Part shown: positions 46,431 to 55,526 of the stretch, in pieces
How positions within the stretch are numbered: position 1 is the stretch's first letter
Layout of the letters: each line of letters begins with the position of its first letter
DNA from: Sphingobium sp. AP50
GTDB taxonomy: Bacteria > Pseudomonadota > Alphaproteobacteria > Sphingomonadales > Sphingomonadaceae
Direction: 5' to 3'
DNA: 64,000 nt
NCBI RefSeq assembly: GCF_900109095.1
Contig: NZ_FNYZ01000023.1
Coordinates: 20,787 to 84,786, forward strand
The notes under the pieces: model-generated
What the model was told of the DNA's origin: nothing
What the model saw: the letters and a program-made list of their open reading frames with translations, nothing else
Database searches by the model: none
Program-made: the position numbers and the translations under genes

Positions 46431-47380
46431 ATGACCGTGGCAGATGTTGAGCAACCCGATATCCCGCAGATAAAGCAGCCTGACATTGCTAGCCTGACAG
46501 TCCAGTTGTTGAGCGCCTAAGTTGCAAACAACAGCGTCTCCAGCGAAGACCTTGCGTCGCTCATTCAGTCGACACAGGACGCTTTGACGGGCGGTGGCGC
46601 GCCGCTGGTTATTGAACCCGAGACGTTCACGCCAGCAGTGTCGGTGCGTAAGAGCCTCGCCTCGTCGGCGCATATCATCAGTCTGATTGACGGCCGGCCT
46701 TACAAAACGCTCAAACGACATCTTGCCAGCCATGGCTTGACACCGCAGGACTATCGGAACCGCTACAAGCTGCCAAAAGATTATCCGATGGTTGCGGCGG
46801 AATATTCTGCCGCAAGACGCGCCGTGGCCGAGAAGCTTGGCCTTGGCGGATCGCGGACGAAGCTGGCAAAAGCCGCGCTAGTAGCACCTGCAGTCGCTGT
46901 AGCAGCTACGCCAGCAAACAAAACCTCATCAGTTTCCGCTAGCACCATGTACGCTGTGGCAACGGCCTCGCAAACCGGTGATATGGCAAAGATTGCCGCT
47001 GGGGAGGTGCCCGTCAAGACGCGGGTTCGCAGTACAAGGGGCAGAACGAACGCCGACACCAGGAAGTCCGCGGCAGCGCCATCTAAGCCAGCAAGGCAAG
47101 ATGCAAGGAAAGTGAAGGCCGCGCCGGACGCGTCAGTGGCCACCGTCGAAAAGAAGAAGGCCAGGATCGCGCCCGGAAATAAAGCTGCTTCTGCAAAAGC
47201 CCTTGATCCAGCTGCCAAGACGACCCCCCTCGGCCAAGGATAAGGAGCAGGATCGATCAGCAGCCAAGGCGGAGCAAGCTGTTGACAAACAGTCGGTTAC
47301 GACTCTTGTAGTAGAAGCAATGGGGGGTGGTAAGCCGACCATGCCCCGCCGCAAGAAGCTAGGCGTCTCGCTGGGCTAAG
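46431..47380 (+). pseudogene. MucR/Ros-type zinc-finger regulator, nonsense and frameshift
   Basis: ATG at 46431 (MTVADVEQPD) is followed by ASLTVQLLSA and then TAA at 46518-46520, where the family has Tyr (LLSAYVANN). The frame resumes with VANNSVSSEDLASLIQST and the conserved core SVRKSLASSAHIISLIDGRP, YKTLKRHLASHGLTPQDYRN, RYKLPKDYPMVAAEYSAARR. The C-terminal tail is long and Lys/Ala-rich. A C6 run at 47224-47229 shifts the frame and the original end (RRKKLGVSLG) is reached in the other frame at 47380. A restart at 46584 would still give the DNA-binding part, so a shortened protein is conceivable. Confidence 0.8.
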
Positions 47381-47854
47381 CCGAGTAGCAGCCGCAGGTT
47401 GACTAGAAGAGTGCCGGGAAGCGGACGCTCTCCGTCAAAAACCGCAAGTTGCAGTAGGGATGTGGTATTCGAGCACTATTACGAAATATACACAAATTCT
47501 GGTAGCCAGGATGAACGAAATCAGTCCGCCAATGGGTCTCTCGTAGGTCATAATTTGATTATGATCGAACTCACCGTTTTGATAGTAGGGGACGGCATCC
47601 TCCGCTAGCAGAGGATGCCGAGACACGTTGCTTTGCGTCAGAAAGTACATGCTGGTATCCATCGCGCGGTACTATGGCGACACAATATGTATAAATCGGA
47701 CGCGCATCTCAAGGCTGGGTTTGGTGCAGAGTGGGCGGTCAGCTACCAAGATGGCTGGCTGGGTCGGACGTGCTAGAAATCCAATTTCAGAACTGCAGCG
47801 ATTCTTTGTCTTTTACATCTGAGAGGTGGCGGTAACATCCTCCTGTGTTTCAAT
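47381..47854. other. Intergenic region without a recognisable gene
   Basis: About 470 bp of relatively AT-rich sequence between the convergent MucR remnant and MarR gene. Short frames have no family features. The hairpin CATCCTCCGCTAGCAGAGGATG near 47597 could act as a terminator or reflect decayed sequence. Confidence 0.45.
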
Positions 47855-48313
47855 TCAACGGTCAGATAGGTCAGCAGTGCGCCTATAAATCGCCCTAAGC
47901 GCATCGAGAAAGCGGCGACGCTCGTCATCGTCGAGGTCGGACATAAGGTAATCGATGCGGGCTTGGGCCAGAGGTTTGATCTTCTCGTAGAGAGCAACGC
48001 CCGCCGTGGTCATTTCAAATGGCTTGCTACGACGTTCAAATTTGCCTTCCTTGGGTGCCACCAGATTTTTTTCTCTAAGTTGATTCATGGCGCGATTAGC
48101 CGCCCCGGTATCAAGCGCGGCGAGGCGCGCAGCTTCCAGGGATGTCACACCCTCTACGTCAGCCAACGCCGTCAACACGCGCCATTCCACAATCCCGATA
48201 CCGAAGCGTTCGAGATAGAGGCGAGACGAATCTGCGGTCCATCGATTGCTGATAGCTGTCCAGTAGAAGGGTGCGAAGGTTTCCAGATCGAGCTTCGAGG
48301 TAGGCTTGGTCAA
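47855..48313 (-). CDS. MarR-family regulator
   Basis: This 152-residue protein starts at MTKPTSKLDLETFAPFYW. The wHTH comprises IGIVEWRVLTALADVEG, SLEAARLAALDTGAANRAMN and the wing KFERRSKPFEMT. It is divergent from the P450 operon beginning at 48426 and therefore its likely regulator. Its C-terminal dimerisation helix ends RRTADLSDR. Confidence 0.87.
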   Translation of the reverse strand: MTKPTSKLDLETFAPFYWTAISNRWTADSSRLYLERFGIGIVEWRVLTALADVEGVTSLEAARLAALDTGAANRAMNQLREKNLVAPKEGKFERRSKPFEMTTAGVALYEKIKPLAQARIDYLMSDLDDDERRRFLDALRAIYRRTADLSDR

Positions 48314-48375
48314 CGTCGATTCCTAAATTGACATCACAATTAAAAGGCGTATGACACTCTTAGCAGTCCCGGGGC

Positions 48376-48397
48376 GGCCTCACGAGGCCATCTCGTG
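48376..48397. promoter_or_regulatory. Nested palindromes upstream of the P450 operon
   Basis: GGCCT-CACG-AGGCC (48376-48389) and CACGAG-GCCAT-CTCGTG (48381-48397) overlap about 30 bp before the P450 start, in the gap shared with the divergent marR. They form a plausible MarR operator, or one bound by the AraC protein of this operon. Confidence 0.5.
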
Positions 48398-48425
48398 AAA
48401 AAACAGTCCAAAAGGATGATGCAGG

Positions 48426-49682
48426 GTGAGGATGCGGTCGATGGCGACTCCGTGCGAGAAAATAGTGCAGCCCCGTTCGGCCTCTTTGCCTGACTCGAGG
48501 TTCGTTCCGTACGTGAAACAAGATATTTTCGCGCGGGAGAATTTGGCTGCGCCTTATGAAATGCACTCAAGCATGCGCGATGCGGGACCACTTTTCTACA
48601 TCGAAAAATATGGCCTCTATGGCATGGCACGTCATGCAGATGTGATGCGTGCGCTGCGGGATCACGCAACTTACTGTTCAGGGCGAGGTGTAGGTCTCTC
48701 AGACTTTTCCGTTGAAACACCCTGGCGGCTCCCTTCACTTCTACTCGAGACCGATCCGCCGGTGCATGATCGTACTAGGGGGTTGATGAACAAGGTCGTC
48801 TCCCTGCCGGTTATCAAGGCACTACGGCCTATGTGGCGTGAAAAGGCCGAGATGCTGGTAGATAGGCTGGTAAGGGAGCGCACGGTCGATCTAATCCGAG
48901 GCTTGGCCGAACTCTTTCCGATGATGATATTTCCCGACATGATCGGCCTCCCAATAGAGGGGCGGCATTTGCTGTTGGATTATGCCGCGGCCACTTTCAA
49001 TGCCTTTGGTCCGCGCAATGGCCTGTTCCTTGAGACCGAAGAGCGCGCTAGGCCAGCGATCGCTTGGGTAGCAAAGGCCTGCCAGCGTGAGAACCTTGCG
49101 CCGGATGGCTGGGGTGCGAGTGTGTATCGTGCGGCAGACCAAGGGCTGTGCAACGAGGAGGAGGCGGGGCGACTGGTTCGGTCATTTCTGTCAGCAGGCG
49201 TGGATACTACGGTAAACGGGATCGGTAACATGCTTGCCGCCCTTACCGCGCATCCAGACCAGTGGCAGCGACTGCACGCTAATCCTTCGCTCGCAAAAAA
49301 ATGCTTCGAAGAGTCCCTCCGTTGGGATTCCACGGTGCAGACATTCTTTCGCACAACCACGCATGCTGTGGAAATTGGCGAGAACATCCTTCCAGCAGAT
49401 TCCAAGGTGCTGCTCTTCCTGGCTGCTGCCAACCGCGACCCGCGTCGATGGGATAAACCAGACAGCTTCGACATCACGCGGACGACAAGTGGACACCTGG
49501 CCTTTGGGTTTGGCATCCATCAGTGCCTTGGCCAGATGGTCGCCCGCCAGGAAGCAGAGGTAATTCTCGAAGCCCTGCTGGCCAGAATTGCCGAAATTCG
49601 GCCTAGGGGGCCGCAAACGCGGCGGCTCAACAACACATTGAGAGCGCTGGAAAGCCTGCCTGTCGAGTTGGTGCCGTTCTGA
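48426..49682 (+). CDS. Cytochrome P450
   Basis: This soluble bacterial P450 has 418 residues. The I-helix is at SFLSAGVDTTVNGIGNMLAA, the ExxR at FEESLRWDS, and the haem loop FGFGIHQCLGQ places the thiolate at about Cys367. Other ATGs at 48432 and 48441 are equally possible starts. It is the first gene of an operon with an SDR, a second P450, a Rieske oxygenase and a ferredoxin. It should be fed electrons by the ferredoxin at 52986. The substrate is unknown. It resembles the second P450 at 50586 in layout and C-terminal end (LPVELVP), so they may be paralogs. Confidence 0.93.
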   Translation: MRMRSMATPCEKIVQPRSASLPDSRFVPYVKQDIFARENLAAPYEMHSSMRDAGPLFYIEKYGLYGMARHADVMRALRDHATYCSGRGVGLSDFSVETPWRLPSLLLETDPPVHDRTRGLMNKVVSLPVIKALRPMWREKAEMLVDRLVRERTVDLIRGLAELFPMMIFPDMIGLPIEGRHLLLDYAAATFNAFGPRNGLFLETEERARPAIAWVAKACQRENLAPDGWGASVYRAADQGLCNEEEAGRLVRSFLSAGVDTTVNGIGNMLAALTAHPDQWQRLHANPSLAKKCFEESLRWDSTVQTFFRTTTHAVEIGENILPADSKVLLFLAAANRDPRRWDKPDSFDITRTTSGHLAFGFGIHQCLGQMVARQEAEVILEALLARIAEIRPRGPQTRRLNNTLRALESLPVELVPF

Positions 49683-49747
49683 GAGGGTGCGTCTCAATGT
49701 CCAGAAGAAGCGGCAATTAGAAACTGCAAGGGTGAAGGATCGATATT

Positions 49748-50566
49748 ATGGCTCGGATGGATCTACCTCTTGCGGGGCAAGTGGCGCTTGTTACAGGAGC
49801 AGGACGTGGTTTTGGCGAAGCGATTGCGCTGCATCTGGCGGCTGCGGGCGCCTCAGTCGGACTGGTCGCTCGGCGCAGGGCCGATGTGGAAAAAGTCGCA
49901 GCCGCCATTAACGGCAATGACGGTAAGGCGCTCGCCATTGCTGGAGATGTAACGATCGCGGCGGATGTGCAGCGATCGATCGACGCGGTCGAAGCCATTT
50001 TTGGTCCGATCACAGCCTTTGTTAACAACGCCGGGGTTGGCTGGCCTTATGGACCGGTCGCGGGAATGGATATCGATCTGTGGTGGGAAGCGCAGAAGCT
50101 TCATCAGCTTGCGCCGATGCTTTATCTTAGCCGCCTTCTACCTGGTATGATCGCCCGTGCATCCGGGCGAATTGTCATCATAACCTCACGCGCGCACGAC
50201 ATGGTGATTCCGAACTTCTCGCCCTATGCTATCGGCAAACTTGTCCAGACGCGGCTGGCGCGGATCGTCGATGTGGAAAATAGGACGCAGGGCGTTCGTG
50301 CTTTTGCCATGGATCCAGGCTTTGTCTCCACCGATATGGCCCGTGAGGGCATGAACAACCCAGACGCACAAGCCCATCTCGGATTCTTTGTCGACATGCT
50401 TCGCACACAGGCAAGCGAGGACAATGCCCAGCAGGGCCTAGATGCGTGCGGCGCGCGCGTCACCCAGTTGCTTGGCGGCAATTACGATGCTTTGTCGGGA
50501 ACATATGTACCCCCGGACGAAGATTTAAATATCCTGCTTTCGCGCCTTAGCGTGCAAGCCGCTTAA
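49748..50566 (+). CDS. Short-chain dehydrogenase/reductase
   Basis: This 272-residue classical SDR has the cofactor motif ALVTGAGRGFGEAI, the NNAGVG strand and the catalytic Ser/Tyr/Lys region TSRAHD to SPYAIGK. The C-terminal region is longer than usual, with LGFFVDMLRTQASED and a YDALSGTYVPPDE end. It lies between the two P450 genes and probably oxidises an alcohol made by one of them. Intact. Confidence 0.9.
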   Translation: MARMDLPLAGQVALVTGAGRGFGEAIALHLAAAGASVGLVARRRADVEKVAAAINGNDGKALAIAGDVTIAADVQRSIDAVEAIFGPITAFVNNAGVGWPYGPVAGMDIDLWWEAQKLHQLAPMLYLSRLLPGMIARASGRIVIITSRAHDMVIPNFSPYAIGKLVQTRLARIVDVENRTQGVRAFAMDPGFVSTDMAREGMNNPDAQAHLGFFVDMLRTQASEDNAQQGLDACGARVTQLLGGNYDALSGTYVPPDEDLNILLSRLSVQAA

Positions 50567-50585
50567 GCCCCTTGGATGATAAGGC

Positions 50586-51827
50586 ATGAACATGATGGAA
50601 ACCGATATTCACGATATCGTTGAAGAACGGCATTTCTCTGGCGCACCGATTGTGGATGTGGATCTTTACTCCGACGAAGCCATGCTCAATCCAGTGCCCC
50701 TCCATAGGCGCATTCGCGAAGCAGGACCAGTTGTGTGGATCCCCAGCACTGGCACTTTCTATGTTGCACATTGGGCGACGGGACGGAAGATATTCCAGTC
50801 CTGGCAAGACTTTTCGTCGGCGCGCGGTATCGGCATCCGCGATGCGGCAGAATATTCCCGAACCCGCACCCCCAGTCTGCTTCTTGAAACTGATCCTCCC
50901 GAGCATGACAAATACCGCTCAATCATTTCGCGCCTTCTATCGCCTGCGGCGATGAAGCGGATGCGCATTGAATTCGAAGAACGGGCAGAAGAACTTGTCT
51001 CGAAAGCAATTGAAAAGCGCTTCGTCGATCTTGCAAATGACGTGATATCGCCATTTGTCATTAATGGGATGGCAAATTCGATCGGGTTGCCAAAGGATAA
51101 TCGAGAGCAACTCCTGATCTATGGTGAACTGACACTCAATCTGCCAGGTCCACCTAATGCCCGGACCCAGCAGAGCCTGGATCGCGCTCGAGATGCTGGG
51201 ACGCTGGAGTGGGTAGCGCAATCGATGCGTCGCGAGGCGCTGGCCCCTGATGGTCTTGCCGCTGAAATCTTCAAATCAGCGGATACAGGTGCCATCACGG
51301 AGGGTGAGGCGGAGCTGCTCACACGTATCTTTCTGAGCGCTTCGGTTGATTCCACAACCTATTCGCTGATCAACGGGATACGGAATTTCCTCGATCATCC
51401 CGATCAATGGTCGCTTTTGCATGATGATCCATCGCGAGCCCGTGATGCTTTCGAAGAAATCCTTCGCTACAATGTCTCTGTGCAGGTCCTGCACCGCGTT
51501 GTCGCGCATGACATGGAGCTTGAGGGCGTCCGGCTCAAGACGGGCGACCGGATTGGAGTTGGAATGCGGGCAGCCAATCGCGACCCGGAGAAGTTTCCGG
51601 ACCCCGATCGCTTTGACATCGCGCGTAAGCCCAACGGTCATTTGGCCTTTGGCGTTGGTATTCATGGCTGCGCAGGACAAATGGTCTCGCGGATGGAGGC
51701 TGACATTCTGCTGGGCATGCTGGCCGACCGCGTCGCAAAGATCCTCCCTGCCGGCGAACCGGAGCCGTTCATCACCAACGCCATCTCGTCGTGGCGGACG
51801 TTGCCTGTCGAGCTAGTGCCCCGTTGA
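50586..51827 (+). CDS. Cytochrome P450
   Basis: This 413-residue P450 has an I-helix variant in LSASVDSTTYS, ExxR in FEEILRYNV, and haem loop AFGVGIHGCAGQ with about Cys362. Residues around LLLETDPPEHDKYRSIISRLL (substrate-recognition/C-helix region) parallel those of the first P450 (LLLETDPPVHD). The start is 20 bp after the SDR. In such operons tandem P450s often attack the same compound sequentially. Confidence 0.93.
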   Translation: MNMMETDIHDIVEERHFSGAPIVDVDLYSDEAMLNPVPLHRRIREAGPVVWIPSTGTFYVAHWATGRKIFQSWQDFSSARGIGIRDAAEYSRTRTPSLLLETDPPEHDKYRSIISRLLSPAAMKRMRIEFEERAEELVSKAIEKRFVDLANDVISPFVINGMANSIGLPKDNREQLLIYGELTLNLPGPPNARTQQSLDRARDAGTLEWVAQSMRREALAPDGLAAEIFKSADTGAITEGEAELLTRIFLSASVDSTTYSLINGIRNFLDHPDQWSLLHDDPSRARDAFEEILRYNVSVQVLHRVVAHDMELEGVRLKTGDRIGVGMRAANRDPEKFPDPDRFDIARKPNGHLAFGVGIHGCAGQMVSRMEADILLGMLADRVAKILPAGEPEPFITNAISSWRTLPVELVPR

Positions 51828-51865
51828 GCGAGGACTTGGACATGTTTTTGGGAGGAAGGTTTACA

Positions 51866-52939
51866 ATGACAAATGGTGACATCAGCGAAACGCAACGCAA
51901 TCCGTATCTCTATAATAGCTGGTATTGTGCAGGCTGGGCGCATGATCTGGGCGATCAATTGATAGTAAGGACCATGCTTGATATTCCAGTATTGCTGTAC
52001 CGGACACAAGCGGGAATCCCGGTCGCCATCAAGGATGAATGCCCCCACCGCTTCGCCCCGCTCTCTATGGGGCATCGGGAAGGCGACGATATGGTTTGTC
52101 CGTACCATGGTTTGAAGTTCAATACGCAAGGCATGTGTATCGACGCACGCTACTCCGATCGCGGTCGCGAAGGACCTTGTCTGCGTACGTTTCCATTGAT
52201 CGAAAGGCAAAATATCCTTTGGATCTGGATGGGTGATCCGAACAAGGCGGATGCAGACGAGATTGTGGACTATCCCTTCTTCGACAATCCTGTTCGGCTA
52301 AAATTCTATGGCACTACTTATCTCAACGCTAATTACGAGCTTGAGAATGATAACCTGCTCGACCTTAGCCACCTCGATTATGTCCATCGCAACAGTATTG
52401 CTCAGGATTTAAGCCTGCATGGTGCCTATTCTGCGCAGCAGGATGGTAACTGCGTCTCATCAATCTGGTATGGCGAGAATGTCCCAATCGCCGACCATTT
52501 CCTGCCAATGTTCGATGGAGAACCGTGTCAGGTCGACACGTGGATGAAGATGCACTGGATGCCTGCTTCGGCACTCAAGCTGGATACCGGCGTCAAGCGC
52601 ACGGGGGCGCCTATGTCAGAAGCGATCGGCACCTTACAAGGGCATTTCGTCACACCCGAAACGGCCACCACGTCGCATTATTTTTGGGGCCTTACGCTCC
52701 ATCCAGCGTTTGCTGAGGCTGGAGATATCGTGCGTCAGGCCACCACGCAGGCCTTCGAAGACGAAGATCGCCCTCTGATCGAGGCGGTGCAGCGGCGCAT
52801 GGGCAAAGCGGATTTTTGGTCGAAGCGCCCCATCATCCTGCGCGATGATGGCGGAGCGATAAGGGCCCGGCGCTTGCTAGATCGGTTAATCAAGGCCGAG
52901 ATGTCGCCGCCTGTCCTGAGCACGGTCGCTGCAGAATGA
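51866..52939 (+). CDS. VanA-type Rieske non-haem iron oxygenase
   Basis: This protein has 357 residues from the ATG preceded by GGAGGAAGG (the longer frame to 51791 overlaps the P450 gene). The Rieske motif is ECPHRFAPL and CPYHGLKF. The catalytic iron motif is NDNLLDLSHLDYVH, with the spacing of vanillate O-demethylase and other class I aromatic O-demethylases. It would remove an aromatic methyl ether or hydroxylate a ring using electrons from the ferredoxin directly downstream. It has no own reductase. Fully intact, unlike the Rieske gene at 25.3 kb. Confidence 0.93.
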   Translation: MTNGDISETQRNPYLYNSWYCAGWAHDLGDQLIVRTMLDIPVLLYRTQAGIPVAIKDECPHRFAPLSMGHREGDDMVCPYHGLKFNTQGMCIDARYSDRGREGPCLRTFPLIERQNILWIWMGDPNKADADEIVDYPFFDNPVRLKFYGTTYLNANYELENDNLLDLSHLDYVHRNSIAQDLSLHGAYSAQQDGNCVSSIWYGENVPIADHFLPMFDGEPCQVDTWMKMHWMPASALKLDTGVKRTGAPMSEAIGTLQGHFVTPETATTSHYFWGLTLHPAFAEAGDIVRQATTQAFEDEDRPLIEAVQRRMGKADFWSKRPIILRDDGGAIRARRLLDRLIKAEMSPPVLSTVAAE

Positions 52940-52985
52940 CCTTACGCCCGGCAGCAAGCTTGGGACAATCGGAAAGGCTTGGAAC

Positions 52986-53300
52986 TTGACTCTCATTGTT
53001 ACCGACCGCGATGGCAAGGAACAGATTATAGCGGGACAGACCGGCATGTCCTTGATGGAACTTCTGCGCGATGCAGGGTTCGACGAGGTGCTGGCTCTAT
53101 GCGGGGGGTGCTGCTCGTGCGCCACCTGCCATATCTATGTCGATCCAGCCTTCACAGAGTCCTTGCCAGCACTTGGCAGCGACGAAGATGATTTGCTCGA
53201 CAGCTCGCCGTTTCGCACCGCAAATTCCCGCCTGTCCTGTCAGATTGTCTATCATGACGAGCTTGAAGGCCTGAAAATTTTCGTGGCGCCTGAGGAATAG
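52986..53300 (+). CDS. Adrenodoxin-type [2Fe-2S] ferredoxin
   Basis: This 104-residue protein has the cluster motif CGGCCSCATCHIYV (C-x5-C-x2-C, with an extra Cys) and the fourth ligand in RLSCQIVY. The start is a TTG at 52986 behind GGAAAGG. Putidaredoxin/adrenodoxin-type ferredoxins serve bacterial P450s, and it may supply both P450s and the Rieske oxygenase of this operon. The cognate FAD reductase is not in the window. Confidence 0.9.
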   Translation: MTLIVTDRDGKEQIIAGQTGMSLMELLRDAGFDEVLALCGGCCSCATCHIYVDPAFTESLPALGSDEDDLLDSSPFRTANSRLSCQIVYHDELEGLKIFVAPEE

Positions 53301-53313
53301 CGTCCACTCGGAC

Positions 53314-54381
53314 ATGCTTGATCAAGAGCGGGCGCCAGCATTCGGTATCGCGGAACTACCATACGCTATGCTCGTGCCTTCCATTGGCACAGGACGGGCG
53401 ATGGGCTATGATCCGATAAAAATGGAGGGGATGATGCGGCCGACACAGATCTGGTCGACAGACAGCGTAGCGAAACCGGCTGCACGTGGCTACTGGACGG
53501 GCACGATATGTGAAGCGATCTTCGAGATGGATCTCACGATTGAGGGAGACGAGCCCGTCGAGGCGAGACTGGAGCAATTCCAGTTTCAGGATTTTAAACT
53601 AAGCGCCATTTCGCAAAGTTTCGAACAAAAGATAGCACGCACCCGCACCGCAATAGGCCGCAGCGACCTTACCCAATATGAGCTTGTCACCTTCCTTGAT
53701 GGCAAAGGCCGGGTTCAGACACTCAATCAGGACATCAACATTCGGAGTGGTGACACATTCCTGGTAGATAGCCGCATTCCTTACCGGCTCTGGACATCAC
53801 CGGGATGTCGAAGTCTGTCCTTTCATATTCCCAATTATCTGATCGACCAATCGATCCTGCGGCCGAGCGATCTTCTGGGACACCTTTTTGCCGGCGACAC
53901 GCCGTGGGGCGCGGCGCTCGCCGCAGTTTCACGCGCTATTTACCATGACAGCGGCACCGTATCACCGGCCTTGTCTCGCAACTATGTGGATCAGTTGATT
54001 GGCATCCTGAGCATCGCCAGCCAATCCCACCTCCCTTCGATTCCACTGTCTGAGCGCTCGTACCAGCATGCCCGAGATATGCTGGAAAAGCATGCCTTCG
54101 ACCGAACCATCGATGCAGATCTTTTCGCGCGCATGCTGAAGGTCTCGACCCGCTATATGCACAAGCTTTTTGCCCAAAACGATACGACCTATGGTGGGGA
54201 ACTCATTGCCATCCGCCTGCATATGGCAGCGCAGATGCTGCGCGATCCAAAACTGGCTCAGCTTGCAATCGGGGAGATCGCCTGGCGCTGCGGATTCTCA
54301 GATGAAAGTCATTTTTACCGCCGCTTCAAGGCCCGCCACGGCCTATCGCCGGGCCTGTTTCGGTCGCAGCTGATTTGTTGA
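53314..54381 (+). CDS. AraC-family regulator
   Basis: This 355-residue protein has an N-terminal cupin-like sensing domain (AraC_binding_2 type, with YELVTFLDGKG) and a C-terminal double HTH. The latter runs from FARMLKVSTRYMHKLFAQND to LAIGEIAWRCGFSDESHFYR, RRFKARHGLSPGLF. An internal ATG at 53434 is a possible alternative start. It is 13 bp after the ferredoxin, at the end of the P450 operon and convergent with the dehydrogenase operon, so it may activate both. Confidence 0.88.
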   Translation: MLDQERAPAFGIAELPYAMLVPSIGTGRAMGYDPIKMEGMMRPTQIWSTDSVAKPAARGYWTGTICEAIFEMDLTIEGDEPVEARLEQFQFQDFKLSAISQSFEQKIARTRTAIGRSDLTQYELVTFLDGKGRVQTLNQDINIRSGDTFLVDSRIPYRLWTSPGCRSLSFHIPNYLIDQSILRPSDLLGHLFAGDTPWGAALAAVSRAIYHDSGTVSPALSRNYVDQLIGILSIASQSHLPSIPLSERSYQHARDMLEKHAFDRTIDADLFARMLKVSTRYMHKLFAQNDTTYGGELIAIRLHMAAQMLRDPKLAQLAIGEIAWRCGFSDESHFYRRFKARHGLSPGLFRSQLIC

Positions 54382-54403
54382 GGTACAGAAACGCAACCTC
54401 GGT

Positions 54404-55525
54404 TCATAGAGCGCTATAGTCGTCGAAGCGAAGAACCGGCTTGATAACGGTGCCTGCGACAGCATCGGCTATTGCCTCATTGATCTTGTCGAAGGGGTAG
54501 AAACGGATCATGCGATCGAAAGGGAAAATACCTTCACGGTGCCAGGCAAGGAGACGTGGCAGCAGCTCGGCCGGATCAGCGTCACCCTCGATAATCCCGC
54601 GCACTTCACGGCCGCCGCCGATAAGGGACATCACCGGCATGGTAAAATCTGGCCCCGGTGCCACAAGTCCGAGCTTGCCTCTAATCGCGAGCGCACGAAT
54701 GGCCGTCTCGATCAGGAAGGGCACCCCTGATGTGTCGAGGACATAGTCGAAACCGCTTGCTTTGACTGCGTCGAAGGCCTCTTCCAACGCCACGCTAGAT
54801 GTGTCGATTGTCCCTGTCGCACCAAATTCGGCGGCTAGCATCAGGCGGTCGGTAATTCGGTCGACTACAACGATTGACGTCGCCCCTACCAGAACACAGG
54901 CCATTACGGCGCTAAGGCCAACCGCGCCCGCCCCGATGATGGCAACCGATGCGCCAGCTGTTACCTTCAAGGCATTGAGGATCGCACCCGCGCCGGTCAA
55001 GATACCGCAGCCCAAAGGCGCAAGACCGGCAAGGCCTATCTCCTTGGGCATTTTGATTGCGTTGCGGGCCGGGCACAGGATCTGGCTGCTGAAGGATGAT
55101 TGACTGAAAAAATGAGTGTGAATGCGTTCGGATGCATCGATCCCGGTCGTTCCATCAGGCCGCGCGCAGCTGAAGTTGCGGCTCGTAAACTCTACGCAAT
55201 AACTGGGTGTACATGAAGCGCATGCGGGGCAGTCACCGCAAGATCCGAAGGAGAGAACTACATGATCTCCTGGCGCAAGATGCGACACCGCGCTGCCTAC
55301 AACCTCGACGATCCCTGCGCCTTCGTGACCAAGTATAACTGGCCTTGGAACCGGTAGCATGCCTGCTATCACTATCAGATCAGTATGACAGATGCCTGTT
55401 GCGACCAGGCGCACCTGAATTTCTCCCGGGGCGATCTCGCCGAGCAAGACAGGCTCAATCGTTAGCGGTGCTGCAATGTCGCGTAGTATCGCGGCGTGCG
55501 CGGTCGGCTTGGCAGATTTTCCCAT
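54404..55525 (-). CDS. Zinc-dependent alcohol dehydrogenase (aryl-alcohol type)
   Basis: This 373-residue class III-like MDR has catalytic-zinc ligands at GICHTD and GHEGAG, a Cys/His structural cluster at SCGDCPACASC, and NAD-binding GAGAVGLSAV. The pattern is that of benzyl/aryl alcohol dehydrogenases such as XylB. It ends the minus-strand operon, starting 1 bp after the aldehyde dehydrogenase stop. It presumably interconverts an alcohol and the aldehyde used by that enzyme. Confidence 0.9.
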   Translation of the reverse strand: MGKSAKPTAHAAILRDIAAPLTIEPVLLGEIAPGEIQVRLVATGICHTDLIVIAGMLPVPRPVILGHEGAGIVEVVGSAVSHLAPGDHVVLSFGSCGDCPACASCTPSYCVEFTSRNFSCARPDGTTGIDASERIHTHFFSQSSFSSQILCPARNAIKMPKEIGLAGLAPLGCGILTGAGAILNALKVTAGASVAIIGAGAVGLSAVMACVLVGATSIVVVDRITDRLMLAAEFGATGTIDTSSVALEEAFDAVKASGFDYVLDTSGVPFLIETAIRALAIRGKLGLVAPGPDFTMPVMSLIGGGREVRGIIEGDADPAELLPRLLAWHREGIFPFDRMIRFYPFDKINEAIADAVAGTVIKPVLRFDDYSAL

Positions 55526-55526
55526 C

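Noticed and set aside
47665..47695. Possible operator half-site ATATGTATAAA
   Set aside because: The left half does not match and no regulated gene starts nearby.
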